Positions 8,354 through 17,137 of a DNA stretch of 39,920 nt are shown piece by piece. Position numbers and translations under genes: made by a program. Each line of letters begins with the position of its first letter. Positions within the stretch are counted from its first letter, which is position 1. Origin of the DNA: Vicinamibacteria bacterium (lineage in GTDB: Bacteria; Acidobacteriota; Vicinamibacteria; Marinacidobacterales; SMYC01); assembly GCA_035620555.1 (NCBI GenBank), contig DASPGQ010000558.1, positions 1-39,920 on the forward strand. The letters are read 5' to 3'. The notes under the pieces were generated by a model, which saw nothing but the letters and a program-made list of their open reading frames with translations, was not told the origin of the DNA and searched no databases.

Positions 8354-11300
8354 TCATTCCCGAATCACGCTCCTCAGTCGATCGAGATCCGCCTCGTCGT
8401 GGGTTCCGACGCCCGCGAGCACCGCGCGCGTTGCCGATTCGAGGAAGCCTTCGAGCTCGAGAAGCTGTCGGTGCTGGTCCGCGGCTTTTCCGGAGGCAGT
8501 GAGGATCGACTGTCGGAGCTTGGGCGCCTCCGCCCGGCGACAGGCGGCCACATAGGCCTTCAGAACGTCGCCGACCCCGGCTCCCGTTTCCTCGGTCATC
8601 CTGGAGAGAAAACCCGCGCCCGCGTGATTGACGAGATCGTTGACCGCCGCCGTCGCGATGATCTCTCGCCGCAGCGGATGGCCGTGGAAGCTGCTCGCGA
8701 AACTCGAGCGCAATCGCATCGGGAAATACTCGATGAGAAAAGGAAGGGCCTCGTCACTCTCGGGAAAATCGCTCTCCAGCACGTCGGAGAAAGCCCGGAT
8801 CTTCACGTGTCCGAGGACGAGTGCCAGGAGGGGTCGCGGAAGACCCCGATCTCGAGAGGTCGTTTCCATAAGCTCGGTGCGAGACGGTACGTCGTTTCCT
8901 GCTCGATCCATTACGCCGCTCGAGACGAGCTTGGAGACGAGATCGACGAAGGGCTCATAGCGCTCGGCGCTCCTCAGACCGTCGAGGGTCAGGGCGAGCG
9001 CCTGGGCAGCGTTGTCGGCGAGCACGAGCTCCGCCACCTCCTCGGTCATCTCCATGAAGATTCGGTCGCGCTCCGATCGGTTCGCGATCTCGCCTTTCTT
9101 GGCGAGCAGGTTCAACAGAATCTTGATGTTGACCTCGTGATCGGACATATCGACGCCGCCGGAATTGTCCACGGCATCGGTATTGAGTATGCCGCCGTTC
9201 GCCCAGTACTCGAGACGCGCTTTCTGCGTGAGACCGAGGTTTCCGCCTTCACCCACGACGCGGGCGCGGAGATTCTCCGCGTCGACTCGCACCCGATCGT
9301 TGGCTCGATCCCCCACTTCCACGTTGGTCTCGGTGGAGGCCTTGACGTAGGTGCCGATGCCCCCGTTATAGAGGAGATCGACCGGGCTCTTCAGAATGCG
9401 CCGGATCATCTCCTCGCCGCTCACCCGTTCCTCGGTGATGCCGAGAACGGACTTCATCTCCGGGCTCACGGCGATGCTCTTCGCCGATCGGTCGAAAACC
9501 CCGCCTCCGGGGCTGATGCACCTGGTGTCGTAATCTCGCCAGGACGAGCGCGGCAGACGAAAAAGCTTCTCCCGCTGAGCGTAGCTGACATCCGGATCCG
9601 GACTGGGGTCTACGAAGATATGCAGATGGTTGAACGCCGCGAGCAGTCGGATCTTCTTCGACTGCAGCATGCCATTTCCGAAGACGTCACCGCCCATGTC
9701 TCCGATTCCGACGACGGTGAATGGGTCCCGCGAAACGTCGAGGTCGAGGTTTCGGAAATGGTGCTTGATGCACTCCCAGGCACCGCGCGCGGTGATACCG
9801 ACTTTCTTGTGGTCGTAGCCCACGCTCCCGCCCGAAGCGAAGGCGTCGCCGAGCCAGAAACCGTAATGCTTCGCGACCGCGTTGGCGGTATCGGAAAGAT
9901 GCGCCGTCCCCTTGTCGGCGGCGACGACGAGGTAGGGGTCGTCCCCGTCGTGACGGATGACCTCGGGAGGGTGAGCCACCTCACCATCGACGATGTTGTC
10001 GGTCACGTCGAGCAGACCGGAGATGAACTCACGATATCGCTCGACGAGGTAACCATCGAGAGCCGGCCGGGGTGGAAGCTCTCCTTTGAGCACGAAGCCA
10101 CCTTTCGAGCCAACCGGAACGATGATCGAGTTCTTGACCATCTGGGTCTTCATCAAACCGAGGATCTCGGTGCGAAAGTCGTCGTGACGATCGCTCCAGC
10201 GGATCCCGCCGCGAGCCACCCTGCCGCCGCGCAAATGGATTCCCTCGAGTCTCCTCGAGTGAACGTAGATTTCGAACCGGGGTCGCGGGGACGGCATGCC
10301 TTCGACGCGGCCGCTTTCGACCTTGATGGCGACGACGGGCCGCTCGGGTCGCTGGTAGGCATTGGTTCGCACCGTGGCGTCGATCAGGTTGGCGAGCGCC
10401 CGAAGGACCTCGTCGTCCATGAGGTTGCCGACGGCATCGAGAGCCGCGGTGAGCCTCTCCTGAACGTTCGCCACGACGGTCTCGCGGCCCGAAACGTTGG
10501 GGTCGAAACGAGCCTCGAAGGCCTTGACGAGAGTTTCTGCAACCCGGGAGTTCTGGAGAATGACTCCATTGACCGTCTCGAGGTTGTAGTGCGGTCGAAT
10601 CTGCTGCAGATGGTTTCTCAAGGTTCGAAGGACCTCGACCTGGCGCCAGGTGAGACCCGTCGTCACGATGAGAGCGTTCAGAGTCCCGTCGCTCGCCCTC
10701 TCTTCGTCGAGCGCACGCAAGGCATCGGCCAGTCGGTCGATGCCGCTCACGAGGGCGCGGATGCGCTCGGCGGTGTCTTCGATCTCGTAACGGTAGAGGT
10801 GAGCGCGATGTCCCGCGGGTAGCTGAATGGGAATGTGCAGCTCCCCCGTCACTCGCAGTCCGAGGTTCCGCAATGTCGCGAAGGTCTCGATGAAGCCCAG
10901 GGCTCGGGGCGAGTACACTTTCAATGTGGCATGCTCGGCCGAGCGCGGAACGATCGCGACTTCGAGACGCGCCTCGAGCAGCTCGAGGCGTTCGAGGTCC
11001 AGAGGCACTTCTTCGGGGGGCGTCGATTCACGATAGATGCCGCTGCGGGTCTCGTGCGTTACCCAGCGAAGAAAGAGCCTTCGGCCCTCTCTTTCGCCGA
11101 AATGGTCGGTCAGGGCCCGGGCGGCGACGTCCTCCCAGGTGGTGATGATCTCCTCGGTCAAGCGCTGCGCTTCCTCTTCGTCGACGGGATGATCGAGATG
11201 CTCGGAGTCGAAATAGAAGATGAGCACTTGCACGCTGCCGGCGTCCTCGGACGCCGCGAAGCTGACGCGACCGAAACGCTCGGAGAAGGCCCTCTTGAGA

Positions 11301-12637
11301 GCACTCTCGAACTGATAGGAGTACCGGAAACGGGAAAAGCCCACATAGAGGGCTACGTAACTCCGCCCCTTCCGACAATGGATCGCGATCTCGTCGTCTC
11401 CCGTCATCTGCACGATGCGGTCCATGAACGGTTTGAGCTCGCCGGCCGAGGCGTAGAAGAGCTCGCGACGCGGGAATTTGTCGAACAAAGCCCTCGTCTG
11501 GCGGAAGGCGTAGGACATGGGCGCCGCACGGCTCTCGGCGATCAGCCAGCGCTGCTTCTCGCGGAGCAGAGGAAGATCCGCGGCGCGCTGGGCAAAGGAG
11601 CCTTGAGAGAACCGTCCCAGCAGCAGCGTCGCCCGTTCGAGCCGCTCCTCCTCGCCCCATTCGCGCACGACGATGTCGTCGATGGGCTCGAGGTGGTAGA
11701 TCGCCGAAGCGTCGCTCGTATAGTCGATGTCGATGATTCGCTCGTCTTCCTTCGACGGCGCGAGGGTGCGCTCGACACCGTCTATGAGACCCGGGAAAAC
11801 GACTGGCAGCAGCGCCTCGTCACGGAACACGCCGAGAGCACTCTCGGGAATCCGAACCGGAACGCCGTCCGGTCCGACGCGATAACTCACGACTCCCATG
11901 AAGATGAAGTTCTCCGCCGTCAACCACTCGAGGAACTCCTGGGCGGGCTCGAGATCCGGGATGGTGCCCCGGCGGGAGCGAACGCGACGTTTGAGCGCTC
12001 GTCCGCTCGAGAGCATCTCGTCGAAGTCCTCGAGCGCGAGAAACACACACTTCAACACGCAGAAGATCTCGTGCTGGATCCGCCTCAAGCGCTCTTTCGA
12101 TTCGATATGCTCGATTCGGAATCGACACAGGAGCTCTTTGTCCCCCTCGGAGTGCGCGTCGCCGATCCACACGACACGCTCCCACTGACGGCGAACCGTG
12201 AGAATCGGGTGAATCGCCGAGAAGACGCGGAGGCCCGCTTTGCGGAAATAGTTCTTCAAGCTGTCGAATATGAAGGGCGCGTCGGGCGTGTGCGTCTCTA
12301 CGATGGTCGTGTCCATCGGGATCTGCTTGCCGCGAACCGCATGGAGCGACTCGCTTTCCTGCGAATGGCGGACCACGACGTGAAGCCCGGGGAGGCCCCG
12401 GTAGAGCTGGGTAGGTGGAGGGAGCTCCTTGACGAAGAACTGAAAGTTGTCGCGAATGCGCTCCGCGAGGTCCACGGACGATATACCGAAGGCCATCCAC
12501 TCCGGGAGCGAATCGTAGACGACGCGGGCGAAGGACGAGAGAAGATCCTGGTCGTCCGGGTCGGTGTTCTGCTCCTTTAGGTGCGTCAGCACCTCGTCGA
12601 GTTTTCTTGCTTTCTCTTCTGCACTGACACTGAACAT
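8354..12637 (-). CDS. gdhB: Large NAD-dependent glutamate dehydrogenase
   Basis: A protein of about 1427 residues, of the very large NAD-specific glutamate dehydrogenase class that deaminates glutamate to 2-oxoglutarate in catabolism. A long N-terminal regulatory region (with LEWLTAENFIFMGVVSYRV) precedes the catalytic core. The core shows GGIRWSDRHDDFRTEILGLM, KNSIIVPVGSKGGFVLKGEL with the substrate-binding Lys, and the Rossmann part GEGGNLGLTQKARLEYW followed by NTDAVDNSGGVDMSDHEVN. The length is a little below the usual 1500-1600. The start is ATG 12637 (MFSVSAEEKARK). The frame is open further upstream but would overlap the divergent helicase coding region. No strong ribosome-binding site is visible. 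The assignment is secure; allosteric properties cannot be read. Confidence 0.95.
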   Translation of the reverse strand: MFSVSAEEKARKLDEVLTHLKEQNTDPDDQDLLSSFARVVYDSLPEWMAFGISSVDLAERIRDNFQFFVKELPPPTQLYRGLPGLHVVVRHSQESESLHAVRGKQIPMDTTIVETHTPDAPFIFDSLKNYFRKAGLRVFSAIHPILTVRRQWERVVWIGDAHSEGDKELLCRFRIEHIESKERLRRIQHEIFCVLKCVFLALEDFDEMLSSGRALKRRVRSRRGTIPDLEPAQEFLEWLTAENFIFMGVVSYRVGPDGVPVRIPESALGVFRDEALLPVVFPGLIDGVERTLAPSKEDERIIDIDYTSDASAIYHLEPIDDIVVREWGEEERLERATLLLGRFSQGSFAQRAADLPLLREKQRWLIAESRAAPMSYAFRQTRALFDKFPRRELFYASAGELKPFMDRIVQMTGDDEIAIHCRKGRSYVALYVGFSRFRYSYQFESALKRAFSERFGRVSFAASEDAGSVQVLIFYFDSEHLDHPVDEEEAQRLTEEIITTWEDVAARALTDHFGEREGRRLFLRWVTHETRSGIYRESTPPEEVPLDLERLELLEARLEVAIVPRSAEHATLKVYSPRALGFIETFATLRNLGLRVTGELHIPIQLPAGHRAHLYRYEIEDTAERIRALVSGIDRLADALRALDEERASDGTLNALIVTTGLTWRQVEVLRTLRNHLQQIRPHYNLETVNGVILQNSRVAETLVKAFEARFDPNVSGRETVVANVQERLTAALDAVGNLMDDEVLRALANLIDATVRTNAYQRPERPVVAIKVESGRVEGMPSPRPRFEIYVHSRRLEGIHLRGGRVARGGIRWSDRHDDFRTEILGLMKTQMVKNSIIVPVGSKGGFVLKGELPPRPALDGYLVERYREFISGLLDVTDNIVDGEVAHPPEVIRHDGDDPYLVVAADKGTAHLSDTANAVAKHYGFWLGDAFASGGSVGYDHKKVGITARGAWECIKHHFRNLDLDVSRDPFTVVGIGDMGGDVFGNGMLQSKKIRLLAAFNHLHIFVDPSPDPDVSYAQREKLFRLPRSSWRDYDTRCISPGGGVFDRSAKSIAVSPEMKSVLGITEERVSGEEMIRRILKSPVDLLYNGGIGTYVKASTETNVEVGDRANDRVRVDAENLRARVVGEGGNLGLTQKARLEYWANGGILNTDAVDNSGGVDMSDHEVNIKILLNLLAKKGEIANRSERDRIFMEMTEEVAELVLADNAAQALALTLDGLRSAERYEPFVDLVSKLVSSGVMDRAGNDVPSRTELMETTSRDRGLPRPLLALVLGHVKIRAFSDVLESDFPESDEALPFLIEYFPMRLRSSFASSFHGHPLRREIIATAAVNDLVNHAGAGFLSRMTEETGAGVGDVLKAYVAACRRAEAPKLRQSILTASGKAADQHRQLLELEGFLESATRAVLAGVGTHDEADLDRLRSVIRE

Positions 12638-12671
12638 CGTAAAACCGCGAGAAGTAAGTTTAACCCCGATC

Positions 12672-12715
12672 GGACTTTCTCGATAACTCGATCGCCGGTA
12701 CGACCGAGAAAGTCC
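12672..12715. promoter_or_regulatory. 11-bp perfect inverted repeat in gdh/lhr divergent promoter region
   Basis: GGACTTTCTCG (12672-12682) and its exact complement CGAGAAAGTCC (12705-12715) are separated by 22 bases. They lie in the 103-base gap between two divergent starts, the dehydrogenase at 12637 and the helicase at 12741. Two half-sites with centres about 33 bases apart (three helical turns) fit a dimeric regulator. It could also form an RNA hairpin in the leader of either gene. Confidence 0.55.
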
Positions 12716-12740
12716 ACGCGTCCGCGGTAGACTGGCGCTC

Positions 12741-15700
12741 ATGGATTTTTTCGGGCCTTCGGTCTCCGGCTGGTTCGAAGCGAGCTTCGAAGAGCCCACT
12801 CGCGTGCAGCGAGAGGGATTCTCGGTCGTCGCCCGGGGAGAGAACGCCCTCCTGCTCGCCCCGACCGGGAGCGGGAAGACGCTCGCGGCCTTTCTCTGGG
12901 CCATCGATCGGTTGACGCGCCTCGCGCCCGACGCACCTCCCGGGGTGCGTATCCTGTACGTCTCTCCGCTGAAAGCGCTCGTGTACGACGTCGAGCGCAA
13001 TCTCCGAGTCCCCCTCGCCGGCATCTCCCGTGGGGTCGAGCCCCCCCTTAGAAAGATTCGTGTCGATGTGCGCACCGGGGACACGTCGTCGCGGGAGCGT
13101 CGGCTGCAATCGAGAGACCCCGCCGATATCCTCGTCACCACGCCCGAGTCGCTCTTCCTGATTCTCGGGTCTCAGGCCCGCGCGACGCTCCATTCGGTGA
13201 ACACCGTCATCGTCGACGAGATCCATTCGCTGGCAGGCACGAAACGTGGTGTCCATCTCGCGCTCTCGCTCGAGAGGTTGAGCGAAATAACCGAGAGGGA
13301 GCCGCAACGAATCGGACTTTCCGCCACCGTGAGACCCACGGGAGACGTTGCCCGTTTCCTTGGAGGAACACGAGACGTAACGGTCGTGGACGCGACCGAG
13401 CCCGCCCACATCGAGCTCGCGATTCGTGTGCCGGTTCCCGACATGGAGAACATCGGGTCCGTGGCCGACACCGAGGCTGCCGGCGCGGAAGCGCCGCCAC
13501 CACCCCGGGAGCCAGGCTCCCTGTGGTCCCGTATCTATCCCGAGCTCCTGACGCTCATCCTCAACCATCGCTCCACGATCGTCTTCGTCAATAGCCGCTC
13601 GCTCGCCGAGCGCATCGCCCAACGCCTCAACGAGATTGCTGGCATGCCGCTCGTGAGCGCGCATCACGGAAGCCTCTCCCACGCCAAGCGAAACGAGATC
13701 GAGGAGTCTCTCAAGATCGGTACCGTCAAAGGGATCGTGGCCACGAGCTCGCTCGAGCTGGGGATCGACATGGGCTCGGTCGAGCTCGTCGTTCTGGTCG
13801 AATCGCCCGGATCGGTCGCGAGGGGGCTCCAGCGAGTAGGCCGTTCGGGACACGCCGTCGGCGAGAAGAGCCGCGGCATGATCTTCCCGAAGTTTCGCGG
13901 CGATCTGCTCGAATGCGCGGTTACCGCGAGTCGGATGCTCGACTCCGCCATCGAATCCATTCGGGTGCCCGAGAATCCCCTCGACGTACTCTCACAGCAA
14001 ATCGTCGCCATCGTCGCCGATGCCCCCCGCCGCGTCGATGAGCTCGAGGCCCTCGTCAAGCGCGCCTTTCCTTACCGCGAGCTTTCGCGGGACCTGCTCG
14101 TATCGGTTCTCGAAACGCTCGCCGGCCACTATCCGTCCGAGGATCTGGCCGATCTCAGACCCCGGATCGTATGGGATCGCGCTCGGGACGTGCTCACGCC
14201 AAGAAAGGGAGCGAAAATGATCGCTCTTCTCAACGCCGGGACGATTCCCGACCGGGGGCTTTACAGCGTTCACCTCGGGGAAGGCGGGCCCAGAGTGGGG
14301 GAGCTCGACGAGGAGATGGTCTATGAGTCGCGAAGAGGAGACATCTTCTATCTCGGCGCGTCGTCGTGGCGGGTGGAGGCGATCACGCGCGATCGGGTCA
14401 TCGTCTCGCCGGCCCCGGGCGAGCCGGGAAAGATGCCGTTCTGGAAAGGCGACGGTCCGGGCCGGCCCCTCGAGCTGGGACGCGCCATCGGCGCGTTCGT
14501 GCGCGAGCTCTGGGAGACCGCTCCCGAGGAGCGCCGAAATTGGCTCATGAACCGTGCGCCGCTGGACGATTTCGCTGCCGCGAATCTGGAGCGATACATC
14601 GAGGAGCAAAAAGAGCACACGGGCTCGCTCCCCACCGACCGGGAGATCACGGTCGAAAGGTTCCGCGACGAGCTCGGCGACTGGCGCATCGCCCTACTGA
14701 CGCCGTTCGGCTCGCGCGTCCACGCGCCCTGGGCTCTCGCGATTCAAAACCTGCTGTCGTCCCGGGCGGGCTACGAAGTGGAAACGATGTATACCGACGA
14801 CGGCATCGTGCTGCGCCTGTCCGAGGTCGACGAGCCTCCCTCGCTCGAGCTTCTCTTGCCCGACCCGGACGAAGTCGAAGATCGGGTCGTGGAAGAGCTC
14901 GGCGGCTCGGCGCTTTTTGCGAGCGCCTTCAGAGAGAACGCCGCCCGGGCGCTCCTTCTCCCGCGTCGGCGCGCGGAGCAGAGGACTCCTTTGTGGCTGC
15001 AGAGGCTCCGGGCGAAGAACCTGCTCGGCGCGGTGCGGCGCTTCTCGTCTTTTCCGATCGTCCTCGAGACGTATCGACAGTGCCTCCGCGACGTTTTCGA
15101 CCTGCCCGCCCTCGGGGAGGTTCTCCGCGGAATCCAGAACCGGACGATTCGGGTCCACGACGTCGAGACGCCTTCCGCGTCGCCCTTCTCCCGTTCGCTT
15201 ACCTTCGCTTACGTGGCCAACTATCTCTACGAGCAGGATGCGCCGCTCGCCGAGCGCAAGGCCCAGGCACTGACGCTCGATCGCGGCTTGCTCCGGGAGC
15301 TGCTGGGTCAGGCCGAGCTTCGAGATCTCATCGACGCCGAAGTACTCCAGGAGGTCGAGACCGAGCTCGCCCGCAAGGCCGAAGGGTGGAGGGCCCGCAG
15401 TCCCGACGAGCTCGAGGACATTCTGCGCCGCTGCGGAGACCTGTCGGCCGCGGAAATCGGGGCGCGAACGACGGAAGATCCGCGGCCCTGGATCGGAAAG
15501 CTCCTGGACGAGCGACGGGCCATCGAAGTCTTGCTTTGCGAAGAGACGCGGTTCATCGCCATCACCGATGCCGGACGCTACCGCGACGCTCTCGGCTGCG
15601 CGCTTCCAGACGGTCTGCCCGCCCGAGTTTTGACCACCGTGGAACAACCTCTCATCGGGTTGCTGCTTCGATACGCCCGGACTCACGGCCCGTTCACGAC

Positions 15701-17105
15701 CGAATCCGTTGCGCGCCGCTACGGTCTCGTGCCGTCCGAGCTCGAGCCCGTCTTGAAGAACCTCGAGAGCGACGGACGTCTCGTTCTCGGTGAGATCCGC
15801 CCTCTTGGCTCGCGCGCCGAGTGGTGCGACCCCGATGTGCTTCGACGACTCAAGCGAAGGACGCTCGCCAAGCTTCGTAAAGAGGCGGCGCCCGTCGAAG
15901 CGAGTGTTCTGGGAAGCTTTCTTCCCGCATGGCATGGACTCGAGGAGCCAGGAAGAGGCTTGACGAGTTTGCAGGAAGCCATCGATCGCCTCGAGGGGCT
16001 GCCACTTCCGTGGTCGTCGCTCGTCGAGAGTATCCTCCCTCGTAGGGTCACCGATTTTCGCCTGGAGATGCTCGATCTGCTCTCCGCTTCCGGAGCCATC
16101 GTCTGGATCGGGGCGGGAGCACTCGGCCCGCGCGACGGTCGCATCGTCTTGTATCGCCGCGAGCGAGCCGCTTTTTTGCTGGGCCCGCCGTCACCTTACG
16201 AGCCGCAGACCGAGCTCGAGCGAAGCGTGCTCGAGCATCTCGAGCACCGCGGCGCCTCGTTCACCGTGGAGCTCGCACCGAAAGACGTCTCGTTCCGGGA
16301 CCTCGAGCAGGCTCTCCGGAGCCTGATGTGGGCGGGCTGCATCACGAACGACACGTTCTTTCCCCTTCGCGCTCTGGGAAAGACGGCAAAGCCCCGCACT
16401 GCCCGTGGCTCTCGTGGCTCGACCGGGAAGTATGCCGGTGGACGCTGGTCTCTGGTCAAGGGTCTCGCCGACCCAGCCGTTACCGAGACCGAGAGTGCCC
16501 ATGCGCGGGTTACGATGCTTCTCGAACGCTACGGGCTCGTCAGTCGGGCAGCCGCCGTCTTCGAGGATCACCCCGGAGGCTACCCGGCGATCTATCCTCT
16601 CTTGCGGGAGATGGAGGAGCGAGGGCGACTCCGTCGCGGCCATTTCGTCGAAGGTCTGTCGGGCTCGCAGTTCGCCCTCCCGGGGGCCGTCGAGAGGCTT
16701 CGCGCATCGCGGGTCCAGAAAGATCCGGAAGCGAACGCTTATCTGGCCGTCGACCCGGCGAACCCCTATGGCGCCATCCTCCCCTGGCCCGCCAACGAAA
16801 AGGCGTCAGCCCGTCCGCGCCGCGTGCCCGGCGCCTGGGTCGTGCTTCATGGCGGCCGGCTCGTGCTCTATCTGGAGCGCGGAGGACGATCTCTCTTGAC
16901 CTTCGGCGAGTTCTCCGACCCCGATGTGGCACGCGCCGCGATCGAGACGCTCGTCAGCCTTCCTCAATCGAGACCGCGCCGGCTTCGGATCGCATCCATC
17001 GACGACGAGCCCCCGACCGAAAGCCGCCACGGTCCATTGCTCAAAGAGCTCGGCTTCTTCCGAGAAGCGGCGGCGATGGTCTACGCCGAGCACCCCCGGA
17101 TGTGA
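12741..17105 (+). CDS. lhr: Lhr-family DEAD/DEAH ATP-dependent helicase
   Basis: A 1454-residue superfamily 2 helicase with full-length Lhr architecture. The N-terminus has a Q-motif-like TRVQREGF, then Walker A APTGSGKTLAAF (about residue 40), YVSPLKALVYDVERNL, Walker B VDEIHSLAGTKRG (about residue 156), motif III LSATV, motif V TSSLELGIDMGSVELVV and motif VI QRVGRSGHAVGE. A winged-helix and Lhr-core segment follow (with APLDDFAAANLERYIEEQKE), and then a long Lhr-type C-terminal extension to the end. Lhr proteins are 3'-5' translocases on DNA/RNA involved in DNA repair. The start is ATG 12741 (MDFFGPSVSGWF), without an obvious ribosome-binding site. It is transcribed alone, divergently from the glutamate dehydrogenase. 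The convergent cstA gene ends 32 bases downstream. Confidence 0.94.
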   Translation: MDFFGPSVSGWFEASFEEPTRVQREGFSVVARGENALLLAPTGSGKTLAAFLWAIDRLTRLAPDAPPGVRILYVSPLKALVYDVERNLRVPLAGISRGVEPPLRKIRVDVRTGDTSSRERRLQSRDPADILVTTPESLFLILGSQARATLHSVNTVIVDEIHSLAGTKRGVHLALSLERLSEITEREPQRIGLSATVRPTGDVARFLGGTRDVTVVDATEPAHIELAIRVPVPDMENIGSVADTEAAGAEAPPPPREPGSLWSRIYPELLTLILNHRSTIVFVNSRSLAERIAQRLNEIAGMPLVSAHHGSLSHAKRNEIEESLKIGTVKGIVATSSLELGIDMGSVELVVLVESPGSVARGLQRVGRSGHAVGEKSRGMIFPKFRGDLLECAVTASRMLDSAIESIRVPENPLDVLSQQIVAIVADAPRRVDELEALVKRAFPYRELSRDLLVSVLETLAGHYPSEDLADLRPRIVWDRARDVLTPRKGAKMIALLNAGTIPDRGLYSVHLGEGGPRVGELDEEMVYESRRGDIFYLGASSWRVEAITRDRVIVSPAPGEPGKMPFWKGDGPGRPLELGRAIGAFVRELWETAPEERRNWLMNRAPLDDFAAANLERYIEEQKEHTGSLPTDREITVERFRDELGDWRIALLTPFGSRVHAPWALAIQNLLSSRAGYEVETMYTDDGIVLRLSEVDEPPSLELLLPDPDEVEDRVVEELGGSALFASAFRENAARALLLPRRRAEQRTPLWLQRLRAKNLLGAVRRFSSFPIVLETYRQCLRDVFDLPALGEVLRGIQNRTIRVHDVETPSASPFSRSLTFAYVANYLYEQDAPLAERKAQALTLDRGLLRELLGQAELRDLIDAEVLQEVETELARKAEGWRARSPDELEDILRRCGDLSAAEIGARTTEDPRPWIGKLLDERRAIEVLLCEETRFIAITDAGRYRDALGCALPDGLPARVLTTVEQPLIGLLLRYARTHGPFTTESVARRYGLVPSELEPVLKNLESDGRLVLGEIRPLGSRAEWCDPDVLRRLKRRTLAKLRKEAAPVEASVLGSFLPAWHGLEEPGRGLTSLQEAIDRLEGLPLPWSSLVESILPRRVTDFRLEMLDLLSASGAIVWIGAGALGPRDGRIVLYRRERAAFLLGPPSPYEPQTELERSVLEHLEHRGASFTVELAPKDVSFRDLEQALRSLMWAGCITNDTFFPLRALGKTAKPRTARGSRGSTGKYAGGRWSLVKGLADPAVTETESAHARVTMLLERYGLVSRAAAVFEDHPGGYPAIYPLLREMEERGRLRRGHFVEGLSGSQFALPGAVERLRASRVQKDPEANAYLAVDPANPYGAILPWPANEKASARPRRVPGAWVVLHGGRLVLYLERGGRSLLTFGEFSDPDVARAAIETLVSLPQSRPRRLRIASIDDEPPTESRHGPLLKELGFFREAAAMVYAEHPRM

Positions 17106-17137
17106 ATGCCCAGAACATGTCAGAGCGATCGCCGAGC

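Noticed and set aside
8138-10822. An 894-codon open frame on the plus strand opposite the glutamate dehydrogenase gene, and a similar long one at 10835-12580.
   Set aside because: Both are antisense to a gene with unmistakable motifs. Their translations have no recognisable domain and a composition typical of reversed high-GC codons.
12638-13141. An upstream extension of the glutamate dehydrogenase frame giving a 1595-residue protein.
   Set aside because: It would overlap 400 bases of the lhr coding region, including its Walker A motif, and its sequence is not protein-like.
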